This document shows, piece by piece, positions 50,700 to 64,000 of a DNA stretch of 64,000 bases. Source of the DNA: Mytilus californianus (taxonomy: Eukaryota; Mollusca; Bivalvia; Mytilida; Mytilidae); contig NW_026262690.1 of the NCBI RefSeq assembly GCF_021869535.1, positions 12,511,501 to 12,575,500 on the forward strand, in the 5' to 3' direction. Both the position numbers and the translations under genes were made by a program. Within the stretch, counting starts at the first letter, position 1, and every line of letters starts with the position of its first letter. Below the pieces are notes generated by a model, which worked only from the letters and a program-made list of their open reading frames with translations, was not told the origin of the DNA and searched no databases.

Positions 50700-51148
50700 G
50701 GGGTAAATTCAGTAAAAAATCTCCCATTGACTGTAATGCTAATCTATGTCTTGAATTAAATTCATACCTGATTTACCTTTAGAAATTAGAAAATTTCATA
50801 TATCATTCATGAAAGTACAAATGTAGCCCTATCATTTGCAACAATAAAAACATAGGGTCATGCGGCATTTTTGGGCATTCACATGGCCTTGTTTACAAAC
50901 ACTGTAGATTCGCACTTAATTCCTTCACTGACCCCCATTACTCTTCAACCCTGTAGTAAAAAAATTTAGTACATTCAGCATTTATTTTTTATTTTTTTTC
51001 AACTCTAGTTTTTATCCATCTATCAAAAAATATTTATTACAAACATTATCTACCAATCAGAAGAGCACATGACTTCAGTTTTATACAGAAAGCTCTCCCC
51101 CAAATGGGCGGTCCCTGATGACGTATATTTATTTACTGAATTTACCCC
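50700..51148 (+). mobile_element. TATA-flanked MITE, copy 9, with doubled TATA
   Basis: An isolated long unit of 1696 bp. The right flank reads CCCC-TATATATA-AGGG (51149-51156), where all other copies have a single TATA. The extra four bases explain the unit length and shift the reading frames locally, which is why a plus-strand 61-codon frame appears only here. Confidence 0.85.
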
Positions 51149-52391
51149 TATATATAAGGGACTTTTTAGTAGCTTTTCCCTCTTTTTTTGTAATAATCAT
51201 GTAATGTATCCAATTTTCAAGTTCCAGTTTCAATACAACATTCATAAATGCTGAACTTGTAAAGATAGAGGAAAATTTATACTACAGCCCATACTGCGGC
51301 CAATGTATATTTGGTATATAAAGTTGCATATTGACTGTTTGTAAAAGAATGGTGTAAAATACTATGCTTAATAAATATGAATTGTTTTCTGTGTTTGCTT
51401 TGACCAGTATTGCAAGTACATCTAGAAACTAAAGTCTTGATGTACTCTTAGTTAAATTTTGCCTTATATGGAAGTTTTTGATTAAATACCCTGAAAAGAC
51501 CACAAAAACACTTTTCAAAGGCTTTTGTAAGCAGTTTCATACAAAAAAAACCAACAATTATGTTTCATTTTACTAAATTTGTGTTTTAATTACTTGTAAA
51601 GTTCACAAAATGTCATTGACAATCACTCTGCAGAAATTCCTGTTACCCCAACATCAGGATGGTTTCTTCGCCAAAACTAGACAGACAAAACTGAAGTAGA
51701 AAAAAGTGCCAAATATGAAAAAATAAGACTGGGTATAACCAAACTTTGCATTTGGAAGATTAAAGTAACAATTTAGAATATTTAAAAGCAATTATTTAAC
51801 ATAGTAATCCAATTACAAACATTTCAACACTAGTTTCATAGATGAAGGGCATGTAATCATAAAAAGTTATCTACAATTTTTTTTAAATAAAGAAACGCAA
51901 TGCGTTATGTAAAAATAAATGAATATCTTCATGCGGTCAGATTATTCAAGTGTTAAAATACTTGAAAAGTGCTTATTTACAACTTGTTCTACAACTTAAC
52001 TTGGTGAAACACAGCTAAAAAAAATACACTGTCAAAGGGAGGTAATTCTGATTTTCCATATGATTTTACACATAATGAGGAGAAATATGTGCAAAATGTG
52101 TTGTAAAATGGGGGGAATATTTATGCCTTTCATTGATATCATAACTCTCAAGTGTAATTTCTATTGTTTCTTTCAATCTGGACACAAAAACTGATTTTTA
52201 CCATATACCCCATGCTTCCTCTCACAGTACACTCAGTGCATCTTGGATAGCCGAGTTAAACAAAGAAATTTGTGTAAAAAACAACTTCAAATGGTTCCAA
52301 AATGCTTCCATTACATTAATATACACAGGAAATAAGTTTTGTGATTATTGTGTGGCCTTGGACAAGTACAGTGACAGAATGCATATTTTCC

Positions 52392-54869
52392 TATAAGGGA
52401 CTTTTTAGTAGCTTTTCCCTCTTTTTTTGTAATAATCATGTAATGTATCCAATTTTCAAGTTCCAGTTTCAATACAACATTCATAAATGCTGAACTTGTA
52501 AAGATAGAGGAAAATTTATACTACAGCCCATACTGCGGCCAATGTATATTTGGTATATAAAGTTGCATATTGACTGTTTGTAAAAGAATGGTGTAAAATA
52601 CTATGCTTAATAAATATGAATTGTTTTCTGTGTTTGCTTTGACCAGTATTGCAAGTACATCTAGAAACTAAAGTCTTGATGTACTCTTAGTTAAATTTTG
52701 CCTTATATGGAAGTTTTTGATTAAATACCCTGAAAAGACCACAAAAACACTTTTCAAAGGCTTTTGTAAGCAGTTTCATACAAAAAAAACCAACAATTAT
52801 GTTTCATTTTACTAAATTTGTGTTTTAATTACTTGTAAAGTTCACAAAATGTCATTGACAATCACTCTGCAGAAATTCCTGTTACCCCAACATCAGGATG
52901 GTTTCTTCGCCAAAACTAGACAGACAAAACTGAAGTAGAAAAAAGTGCCAAATATGAAAAAATAAGACTGGGTATAACCAAACTTTGCATTTGGAAGATT
53001 AAAGTAACAATTTAGAATATTTAAAAGCAATTATTTAACATAGTAATCCAATTACAAACATTTCAACACTAGTTTCATAGATGAAGGGCATGTAATCATA
53101 AAAAGTTATCTACAATTTTTTTTAAATAAAGAAACGCAATGCGTTATGTAAAAATAAATGAATATCTTCATGCGGTCAGATTATTCAAGTGTTAAAATAC
53201 TTGAAAAGTGCTTATTTACAACTTGTTCTACAACTTAACTTGGTGAAACACAGCTAAAAAAAATACACTGTCAAAGGGAGGTAATTCTGATTTTCCATAT
53301 GATTTTACACATAATGAGGAGAAATATGTGCAAAATGTGTTGTAAAATGGGGGGAATATTTATGCCTTTCATTGATATCATAACTCTCAAGTGTAATTTC
53401 TATTGTTTCTTTCAATCTGGACACAAAAACTGATTTTTACCATATACCCCATGCTTCCTCTCACAGTACACTCAGTGCATCTTGGATAGCCGAGTTAAAC
53501 AAAGAAATTTGTGTAAAAAACAACTTCAAATGGTTCCAAAATGCTTCCATTACATTAATATACACAGGAAATAAGTTTTGTGATTATTGTGTGGCCTTGG
53601 ACAAGTACAGTGACAGAATGCATATTTTCCTATAAGGGACTTTTTAGTAGCTTTTCCCTCTTTTTTTGTAATAATCATGTAATGTATCCAATTTTCAAGT
53701 TCCAGTTTCAATACAACATTCATAAATGCTGAACTTGTAAAGATAGAGGAAAATTTATACTACAGCCCATACTGCGGCCAATGTATATTTGGTATATAAA
53801 GTTGCATATTGACTGTTTGTAAAAGAATGGTGTAAAATACTATGCTTAATAAATATGAATTGTTTTCTGTGTTTGCTTTGACCAGTATTGCAAGTACATC
53901 TAGAAACTAAAGTCTTGATGTACTCTTAGTTAAATTTTGCCTTATATGGAAGTTTTTGATTAAATACCCTGAAAAGACCACAAAAACACTTTTCAAAGGC
54001 TTTTGTAAGCAGTTTCATACAAAAAAAACCAACAATTATGTTTCATTTTACTAAATTTGTGTTTTAATTACTTGTAAAGTTCACAAAATGTCATTGACAA
54101 TCACTCTGCAGAAATTCCTGTTACCCCAACATCAGGATGGTTTCTTCGCCAAAACTAGACAGACAAAACTGAAGTAGAAAAAAGTGCCAAATATGAAAAA
54201 ATAAGACTGGGTATAACCAAACTTTGCATTTGGAAGATTAAAGTAACAATTTAGAATATTTAAAAGCAATTATTTAACATAGTAATCCAATTACAAACAT
54301 TTCAACACTAGTTTCATAGATGAAGGGCATGTAATCATAAAAAGTTATCTACAATTTTTTTTAAATAAAGAAACGCAATGCGTTATGTAAAAATAAATGA
54401 ATATCTTCATGCGGTCAGATTATTCAAGTGTTAAAATACTTGAAAAGTGCTTATTTACAACTTGTTCTACAACTTAACTTGGTGAAACACAGCTAAAAAA
54501 AATACACTGTCAAAGGGAGGTAATTCTGATTTTCCATATGATTTTACACATAATGAGGAGAAATATGTGCAAAATGTGTTGTAAAATGGGGGGAATATTT
54601 ATGCCTTTCATTGATATCATAACTCTCAAGTGTAATTTCTATTGTTTCTTTCAATCTGGACACAAAAACTGATTTTTACCATATACCCCATGCTTCCTCT
54701 CACAGTACACTCAGTGCATCTTGGATAGCCGAGTTAAACAAAGAAATTTGTGTAAAAAACAACTTCAAATGGTTCCAAAATGCTTCCATTACATTAATAT
54801 ACACAGGAAATAAGTTTTGTGATTATTGTGTGGCCTTGGACAAGTACAGTGACAGAATGCATATTTTCC
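52392..54869 (+). repeat. run of two short units
   Basis: Two MITE-less 1239-bp units with the empty site CCTATAAGGG. Confidence 0.9.
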
Positions 54870-54873
54870 TATA

Positions 54874-55321
54874 GGGGTAAATTCAGTAAAAATCTCCCAT
54901 TGACTGTAATGCTAATCTATGTCTTGAATTAAATTCATACCTGATTTACCTTTAGAAATTAGAAAATTTCATATATCATTCATGAAAGTACAAATGTAGC
55001 CCTATCATTTGCAACAATAAAAACATAGGGTCATGCGGCATTTTTGGGCATTCACATGGCCTTGTTTACAAACACTGTAGATTCGCACTTAATTCCTTCA
55101 CTGACCCCCATTACTCTTCAACCCTGTAGTAAAAAAATTTAGTACATTCAGCATTTATTTTTTATTTTTTTTCAACTCTAGTTTTTATCCATCTATCAAA
55201 AAATATTTATTACAAACATTATCTACCAATCAGAAGAGCACATGACTTCAGTTTTATACAGAAAGCTCTCCCCCAAATGGGCGGTCCCTGATGACGTATA
55301 TTTATTTACTGAATTTACCCC
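54874..55321 (+). mobile_element. TATA-flanked MITE, copy 10
   Basis: 448 bp: one A is missing from the run after CAGT near the left end, giving a 1691-bp unit. Otherwise consensus. Confidence 0.85.
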
Positions 55322-56564
55322 TATAAGGGACTTTTTAGTAGCTTTTCCCTCTTTTTTTGTAATAATCATGTAATGTATCCAATTTTCAAGTTCCAGTTTC
55401 AATACAACATTCATAAATGCTGAACTTGTAAAGATAGAGGAAAATTTATACTACAGCCCATACTGCGGCCAATGTATATTTGGTATATAAAGTTGCATAT
55501 TGACTGTTTGTAAAAGAATGGTGTAAAATACTATGCTTAATAAATATGAATTGTTTTCTGTGTTTGCTTTGACCAGTATTGCAAGTACATCTAGAAACTA
55601 AAGTCTTGATGTACTCTTAGTTAAATTTTGCCTTATATGGAAGTTTTTGATTAAATACCCTGAAAAGACCACAAAAACACTTTTCAAAGGCTTTTGTAAG
55701 CAGTTTCATACAAAAAAAACCAACAATTATGTTTCATTTTACTAAATTTGTGTTTTAATTACTTGTAAAGTTCACAAAATGTCATTGACAATCACTCTGC
55801 AGAAATTCCTGTTACCCCAACATCAGGATGGTTTCTTCGCCAAAACTAGACAGACAAAACTGAAGTAGAAAAAAGTGCCAAATATGAAAAAATAAGACTG
55901 GGTATAACCAAACTTTGCATTTGGAAGATTAAAGTAACAATTTAGAATATTTAAAAGCAATTATTTAACATAGTAATCCAATTACAAACATTTCAACACT
56001 AGTTTCATAGATGAAGGGCATGTAATCATAAAAAGTTATCTACAATTTTTTTTAAATAAAGAAACGCAATGCGTTATGTAAAAATAAATGAATATCTTCA
56101 TGCGGTCAGATTATTCAAGTGTTAAAATACTTGAAAAGTGCTTATTTACAACTTGTTCTACAACTTAACTTGGTGAAACACAGCTAAAAAAAATACACTG
56201 TCAAAGGGAGGTAATTCTGATTTTCCATATGATTTTACACATAATGAGGAGAAATATGTGCAAAATGTGTTGTAAAATGGGGGGAATATTTATGCCTTTC
56301 ATTGATATCATAACTCTCAAGTGTAATTTCTATTGTTTCTTTCAATCTGGACACAAAAACTGATTTTTACCATATACCCCATGCTTCCTCTCACAGTACA
56401 CTCAGTGCATCTTGGATAGCCGAGTTAAACAAAGAAATTTGTGTAAAAAACAACTTCAAATGGTTCCAAAATGCTTCCATTACATTAATATACACAGGAA
56501 ATAAGTTTTGTGATTATTGTGTGGCCTTGGACAAGTACAGTGACAGAATGCATATTTTCCTATA

Positions 56565-57013
56565 GGGGTAAATTCAGTAAAAAATCTCCCATTGACTGTA
56601 ATGCTAATCTATGTCTTGAATTAAATTCATACCTGATTTACCTTTAGAAATTAGAAAATTTCATATATCATTCATGAAAGTACAAATGTAGCCCTATCAT
56701 TTGCAACAATAAAAACATAGGGTCATGCGGCATTTTTGGGCATTCACATGGCCTTGTTTACAAACACTGTAGATTCGCACTTAATTCCTTCACTGACCCC
56801 CATTACTCTTCAACCCTGTAGTAAAAAAATTTAGTACATTCAGCATTTATTTTTTATTTTTTTTCAACTCTAGTTTTTATCCATCTATCAAAAAATATTT
56901 ATTACAAACATTATCTACCAATCAGAAGAGCACATGACTTCAGTTTTATACAGAAAGCTCTCCCCCAAATGGGCGGTCCCTGATGACGTATATTTATTTA
57001 CTGAATTTACCCC
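56565..57013 (+). mobile_element. TATA-flanked MITE, copy 11
   Basis: Consensus copy. A single short unit (58253-59491) follows. Confidence 0.85.
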
Positions 57014-59495
57014 TATAAGGGACTTTTTAGTAGCTTTTCCCTCTTTTTTTGTAATAATCATGTAATGTATCCAATTTTCAAGTTCCAGTTTCAATACAAC
57101 ATTCATAAATGCTGAACTTGTAAAGATAGAGGAAAATTTATACTACAGCCCATACTGCGGCCAATGTATATTTGGTATATAAAGTTGCATATTGACTGTT
57201 TGTAAAAGAATGGTGTAAAATACTATGCTTAATAAATATGAATTGTTTTCTGTGTTTGCTTTGACCAGTATTGCAAGTACATCTAGAAACTAAAGTCTTG
57301 ATGTACTCTTAGTTAAATTTTGCCTTATATGGAAGTTTTTGATTAAATACCCTGAAAAGACCACAAAAACACTTTTCAAAGGCTTTTGTAAGCAGTTTCA
57401 TACAAAAAAAACCAACAATTATGTTTCATTTTACTAAATTTGTGTTTTAATTACTTGTAAAGTTCACAAAATGTCATTGACAATCACTCTGCAGAAATTC
57501 CTGTTACCCCAACATCAGGATGGTTTCTTCGCCAAAACTAGACAGACAAAACTGAAGTAGAAAAAAGTGCCAAATATGAAAAAATAAGACTGGGTATAAC
57601 CAAACTTTGCATTTGGAAGATTAAAGTAACAATTTAGAATATTTAAAAGCAATTATTTAACATAGTAATCCAATTACAAACATTTCAACACTAGTTTCAT
57701 AGATGAAGGGCATGTAATCATAAAAAGTTATCTACAATTTTTTTTAAATAAAGAAACGCAATGCGTTATGTAAAAATAAATGAATATCTTCATGCGGTCA
57801 GATTATTCAAGTGTTAAAATACTTGAAAAGTGCTTATTTACAACTTGTTCTACAACTTAACTTGGTGAAACACAGCTAAAAAAAATACACTGTCAAAGGG
57901 AGGTAATTCTGATTTTCCATATGATTTTACACATAATGAGGAGAAATATGTGCAAAATGTGTTGTAAAATGGGGGGAATATTTATGCCTTTCATTGATAT
58001 CATAACTCTCAAGTGTAATTTCTATTGTTTCTTTCAATCTGGACACAAAAACTGATTTTTACCATATACCCCATGCTTCCTCTCACAGTACACTCAGTGC
58101 ATCTTGGATAGCCGAGTTAAACAAAGAAATTTGTGTAAAAAACAACTTCAAATGGTTCCAAAATGCTTCCATTACATTAATATACACAGGAAATAAGTTT
58201 TGTGATTATTGTGTGGCCTTGGACAAGTACAGTGACAGAATGCATATTTTCCTATAAGGGACTTTTTAGTAGCTTTTCCCTCTTTTTTTGTAATAATCAT
58301 GTAATGTATCCAATTTTCAAGTTCCAGTTTCAATACAACATTCATAAATGCTGAACTTGTAAAGATAGAGGAAAATTTATACTACAGCCCATACTGCGGC
58401 CAATGTATATTTGGTATATAAAGTTGCATATTGACTGTTTGTAAAAGAATGGTGTAAAATACTATGCTTAATAAATATGAATTGTTTTCTGTGTTTGCTT
58501 TGACCAGTATTGCAAGTACATCTAGAAACTAAAGTCTTGATGTACTCTTAGTTAAATTTTGCCTTATATGGAAGTTTTTGATTAAATACCCTGAAAAGAC
58601 CACAAAAACACTTTTCAAAGGCTTTTGTAAGCAGTTTCATACAAAAAAAACCAACAATTATGTTTCATTTTACTAAATTTGTGTTTTAATTACTTGTAAA
58701 GTTCACAAAATGTCATTGACAATCACTCTGCAGAAATTCCTGTTACCCCAACATCAGGATGGTTTCTTCGCCAAAACTAGACAGACAAAACTGAAGTAGA
58801 AAAAAGTGCCAAATATGAAAAAATAAGACTGGGTATAACCAAACTTTGCATTTGGAAGATTAAAGTAACAATTTAGAATATTTAAAAGCAATTATTTAAC
58901 ATAGTAATCCAATTACAAACATTTCAACACTAGTTTCATAGATGAAGGGCATGTAATCATAAAAAGTTATCTACAATTTTTTTTAAATAAAGAAACGCAA
59001 TGCGTTATGTAAAAATAAATGAATATCTTCATGCGGTCAGATTATTCAAGTGTTAAAATACTTGAAAAGTGCTTATTTACAACTTGTTCTACAACTTAAC
59101 TTGGTGAAACACAGCTAAAAAAAATACACTGTCAAAGGGAGGTAATTCTGATTTTCCATATGATTTTACACATAATGAGGAGAAATATGTGCAAAATGTG
59201 TTGTAAAATGGGGGGAATATTTATGCCTTTCATTGATATCATAACTCTCAAGTGTAATTTCTATTGTTTCTTTCAATCTGGACACAAAAACTGATTTTTA
59301 CCATATACCCCATGCTTCCTCTCACAGTACACTCAGTGCATCTTGGATAGCCGAGTTAAACAAAGAAATTTGTGTAAAAAACAACTTCAAATGGTTCCAA
59401 AATGCTTCCATTACATTAATATACACAGGAAATAAGTTTTGTGATTATTGTGTGGCCTTGGACAAGTACAGTGACAGAATGCATATTTTCCTATA

Positions 59496-59944
59496 GGGGT
59501 AAATTCAGTAAAAAATCTCCCATTGACTGTAATGCTAATCTATGTCTTGAATTAAATTCATACCTGATTTACCTTTAGAAATTAGAAAATTTCATATATC
59601 ATTCATGAAAGTACAAATGTAGCCCTATCATTTGCAACAATAAAAACATAGGGTCATGCGGCATTTTTGGGCATTCACATGGCCTTGTTTACAAACACTG
59701 TAGATTCGCACTTAATTCCTTCACTGACCCCCATTACTCTTCAACCCTGTAGTAAAAAAATTTAGTACATTCAGCATTTATTTTTTATTTTTTTTCAACT
59801 CTAGTTTTTATCCATCTATCAAAAAATATTTATTACAAACATTATCTACCAATCAGAAGAGCACATGACTTCAGTTTTATACAGAAAGCTCTCCCCCAAA
59901 TGGGCGGTCCCTGATGACGTATATTTATTTACTGAATTTACCCC
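59496..59944 (+). mobile_element. TATA-flanked MITE, copy 12
   Basis: Last MITE copy in the window, in a lone long unit between short units. Confidence 0.85.
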
Positions 59945-61183
59945 TATAAGGGACTTTTTAGTAGCTTTTCCCTCTTTTTTTGTAATAATCATGTAATGTA
60001 TCCAATTTTCAAGTTCCAGTTTCAATACAACATTCATAAATGCTGAACTTGTAAAGATAGAGGAAAATTTATACTACAGCCCATACTGCGGCCAATGTAT
60101 ATTTGGTATATAAAGTTGCATATTGACTGTTTGTAAAAGAATGGTGTAAAATACTATGCTTAATAAATATGAATTGTTTTCTGTGTTTGCTTTGACCAGT
60201 ATTGCAAGTACATCTAGAAACTAAAGTCTTGATGTACTCTTAGTTAAATTTTGCCTTATATGGAAGTTTTTGATTAAATACCCTGAAAAGACCACAAAAA
60301 CACTTTTCAAAGGCTTTTGTAAGCAGTTTCATACAAAAAAAACCAACAATTATGTTTCATTTTACTAAATTTGTGTTTTAATTACTTGTAAAGTTCACAA
60401 AATGTCATTGACAATCACTCTGCAGAAATTCCTGTTACCCCAACATCAGGATGGTTTCTTCGCCAAAACTAGACAGACAAAACTGAAGTAGAAAAAAGTG
60501 CCAAATATGAAAAAATAAGACTGGGTATAACCAAACTTTGCATTTGGAAGATTAAAGTAACAATTTAGAATATTTAAAAGCAATTATTTAACATAGTAAT
60601 CCAATTACAAACATTTCAACACTAGTTTCATAGATGAAGGGCATGTAATCATAAAAAGTTATCTACAATTTTTTTTAAATAAAGAAACGCAATGCGTTAT
60701 GTAAAAATAAATGAATATCTTCATGCGGTCAGATTATTCAAGTGTTAAAATACTTGAAAAGTGCTTATTTACAACTTGTTCTACAACTTAACTTGGTGAA
60801 ACACAGCTAAAAAAAATACACTGTCAAAGGGAGGTAATTCTGATTTTCCATATGATTTTACACATAATGAGGAGAAATATGTGCAAAATGTGTTGTAAAA
60901 TGGGGGGAATATTTATGCCTTTCATTGATATCATAACTCTCAAGTGTAATTTCTATTGTTTCTTTCAATCTGGACACAAAAACTGATTTTTACCATATAC
61001 CCCATGCTTCCTCTCACAGTACACTCAGTGCATCTTGGATAGCCGAGTTAAACAAAGAAATTTGTGTAAAAAACAACTTCAAATGGTTCCAAAATGCTTC
61101 CATTACATTAATATACACAGGAAATAAGTTTTGTGATTATTGTGTGGCCTTGGACAAGTACAGTGACAGAATGCATATTTTCC

Positions 61184-64000
61184 TATAAGGGACTTTTTAG
61201 TAGCTTTTCCCTCTTTTTTTGTAATAATCATGTAATGTATCCAATTTTCAAGTTCCAGTTTCAATACAACATTCATAAATGCTGAACTTGTAAAGATAGA
61301 GGAAAATTTATACTACAGCCCATACTGCGGCCAATGTATATTTGGTATATAAAGTTGCATATTGACTGTTTGTAAAAGAATGGTGTAAAATACTATGCTT
61401 AATAAATATGAATTGTTTTCTGTGTTTGCTTTGACCAGTATTGCAAGTACACCTAGAAACTAAAGTCTTGATGTACTCTTAGTTAAATTTTGCCTTATAT
61501 GGAAGTTTTTGATTAAATACCCTGAAAAGACCACAAAAACACTTTTCAAAGGCTTTTGTAAGCAGTTTCATACAAAAAAAACCAACAATTATGTTTCATT
61601 TTACTAAATTTGTGTTTTAATTACTTGTAAAGTTCACAAAATGTCATTGACAATCACTCTGCAGAAATTCCTGTTACCCCAACATCAGGATGGTTTCTTC
61701 GCCAAAACTAGACAGACAAAACTGAAGTAGAAAAAAGTGCCAAATATGAAAAAATAAGACTGGGTATAACCAAACTTTGCATTTGGAAGATTAAAGTAAC
61801 AATTTAGAATATTTAAAAGCAATTATTTAACATAGTAATCCAATTACAAACATTTCAACACTAGTTTCATAGATGAAGGGCATGTAATCATAAAAAGTTA
61901 TCTACAATTTTTTTTAAATAAAGAAACGCAATGCGTTATGTAAAAATAAATGAATATCTTCATGCGGTCAGATTATTCAAGTGTTAAAATACTTGAAAAG
62001 TGCTTATTTACAACTTGTTCTACAACTTAACTTGGTGAAACACAGCTAAAAAAAATACACTGTCAAAGGGAGGTAATTCTGATTTTCCATATGATTTTAC
62101 ACATAATGAGGAGAAATATGTGCAAAATGTGTTGTAAAATGGGGGGAATATTTATGCCTTTCATTGATATCATAACTCTCAAGTGTAATTTCTATTGTTT
62201 CTTTCAATCTGGACACAAAAACTGATTTTTACCATATACCCCATGCTTCCTCTCACAGTACACTCAGTGCATCTTGGATAGCCGAGTTAAACAAAGAAAT
62301 TTGTGTAAAAAACAACTTCAAATGGTTCCAAAATGCTTCCATTACATTAATATACACAGGAAATAAGTTTTGTGATTATTGTGTGGCCTTGGACAAGTAC
62401 AGTGACAGAATGCATATTTTCCTATAAGGGACTTTTTAGTAGCTTTTCCCTCTTTTTTTGTAATAATCATGTAATGTATCCAATTTTCAAGTTCCAGTTT
62501 CAATACAACATTCATAAATGCTGAACTTGTAAAGATAGAGGAAAATTTATACTACAGCCCATACTGCGGCCAATGTATATTTGGTATATAAAGTTGCATA
62601 TTGACTGTTTGTAAAAGAATGGTGTAAAATACTATGCTTAATAAATATGAATTGTTTTCTGTGTTTGCTTTGACCAGTATTGCAAGTACATCTAGAAACT
62701 AAAGTCTTGATGTACTCTTAGTTAAATTTTGCCTTATATGGAAGTTTTTGATTAAATACCCTGAAAAGACCACAAAAACACTTTTCAAAGGCTTTTGTAA
62801 GCAGTTTCATACAAAAAAAACCAACAATTATGTTTCATTTTACTAAATTTGTGTTTTAATTACTTGTAAAGTTCACAAAATGTCATTGACAATCACTCTG
62901 CAGAAATTCCTGTTACCCCAACATCAGGATGGTTTCTTCGCCAAAACTAGACAGACAAAACTGAAGTAGAAAAAAGTGCCAAATATGAAAAAATAAGACT
63001 GGGTATAACCAAACTTTGCATTTGGAAGATTAAAGTAACAATTTAGAATATTTAAAAGCAATTATTTAACATAGTAATCCAATTACAAACATTTCAACAC
63101 TAGTTTCATAGATGAAGGGCATGTAATCATAAAAAGTTATCTACAATTTTTTTTAAATAAAGAAACGCAATGCGTTATGTAAAAATAAATGAATATCTTC
63201 ATGCGGTCAGATTATTCAAGTGTTAAAATACTTGAAAAGTGCTTATTTACAACTTGTTCTACAACTTAACTTGGTGAAACACAGCTAAAAAAAATACACT
63301 GTCAAAGGGAGGTAATTCTGATTTTCCATATGATTTTACACATAATGAGGAGAAATATGTGCAAAATGTGTTGTAAAATGGGGGGAATATTTATGCCTTT
63401 CATTGATATCATAACTCTCAAGTGTAATTTCTATTGTTTCTTTCAATCTGGACACAAAAACTGATTTTTACCATATACCCCATGCTTCCTCTCACAGTAC
63501 ACTCAGTGCATCTTGGATAGCCGAGTTAAACAAAGAAATTTGTGTAAAAAACAACTTCAAATGGTTCCAAAATGCTTCCATTACATTAATATACACAGGA
63601 AATAAGTTTTGTGATTATTGTGTGGCCTTGGACAAGTACAGTGACAGAATGCATATTTTCCTATAAGGGACTTTTTAGTAGCTTTTCCCTCTTTTTTTGT
63701 AATAATCATGTAATGTATCCAATTTTCAAGTTCCAGTTTCAATACAACATTCATAAATGCTGAACTTGTAAAGATAGAGGAAAATTTATACTACAGCCCA
63801 TACTGCGGCCAATGTATATTTGGTATATAAAGTTGCATATTGACTGTTTGTAAAAGAATGGTGTAAAATACTATGCTTAATAAATATGAATTGTTTTCTG
63901 TGTTTGCTTTGACCAGTATTGCAAGTACATCTAGAAACTAAAGTCTTGATGTACTCTTAGTTAAATTTTGCCTTATATGGAAGTTTTTGATTAAATACCC
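61184..64000 (+). repeat. run of short units reaching the window end
   Basis: Two complete short units and the first 339 bp of another. A private substitution (ACACCTAG for ACATCTAG) lies at 61452. The array continues beyond the window, so its total size is unknown. Confidence 0.9.

Larger units (their letters stand above)
26009..64000 (+). repeat. satellite array 2, long (1692 bp) and short (1239 bp) units, open at the window end
   Basis: A tandem array of 12 long and 14 complete short units plus a partial unit. Long units start at 26009, 27701, 29393, 32324, 34016, 35708, 42356, 44048, 50696, 54870, 56561 and 59492. Short units start at 31085, 37400, 38639, 39878, 41117, 45740, 46979, 48218, 49457, 52392, 53631, 58253, 61184 and 62423, with a partial one from 63662. 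The long unit is the short unit plus a 449-bp MITE and a 4-bp TATA duplication. Only about ten differences from consensus were noticed in 38 kb, none shared between units. No coding frame exists; the recurrent 63-codon minus-strand open frame comes from the MITE and its downstream flank. Confidence 0.97.

Overview
The window is AT-rich, gene-poor, repeat-dominated DNA from a eukaryotic nuclear genome. I find no protein-coding gene I can support on either strand. Every open frame is short (61 to 95 codons), lacks a recognisable domain, and is usually just the same repeat read again. Several transposon-like elements with terminal inverted repeats (TIRs), a tRNA-like SINE fragment and two long satellite arrays point to an animal genome. 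A marine invertebrate, perhaps a mollusc, is my guess from the general look of the repeats; nothing in the window proves it.

Layout. (1) 1-3816 is mostly single-copy-looking DNA. It carries a Foldback-like element (698-2070) whose two inverted arms are made of a ~15-bp GTCGATCCGGCCC minisatellite and which is flanked by a perfect 9-bp direct repeat. It also holds a ~170-bp inverted-repeat element (2435-2604) and a minus-strand tRNA-like SINE fragment (about 2661-2737). (2) 3817-25595 is a 21.8-kb composite: two near-identical 213/214-bp MITEs in direct orientation enclose 37 head-to-tail copies of a ~577-bp satellite. The array starts and stops in the same register, exactly at the MITE ends. 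Three monomer subtypes (A, A', B) are arranged as A-B-B, A-A*-B-B and A-A'-B higher-order repeats. (3) 25596-26008 is a 413-bp spacer of unique sequence. (4) 26009-64000 is a second, unrelated array that runs off the window. Its units come in two lengths, ~1692 bp (long, L) and 1239 bp (short, S). The difference is precisely one 449-bp MITE plus a TATA duplication, so the S unit is a perfect empty site for the L unit. The order is LLLS LLLSSSS LLSSSS LSS LLS LSS followed by a partial S.

The main theme is that in both arrays the edge of the tandem repeat coincides with the end of a MITE, while the two MITE families and the two satellites show no evident relationship. Array 1 is visibly diversified and shows higher-order structure and conversion-like hybrids. 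Array 2 is almost identical throughout, with about ten differences noticed in 38 kb. The two neighbouring arrays therefore have very different histories. I infer that MITE termini acted as breakpoints or recombination partners when these satellites were amplified. Counts and identities were read by eye and should be confirmed by self-alignment.
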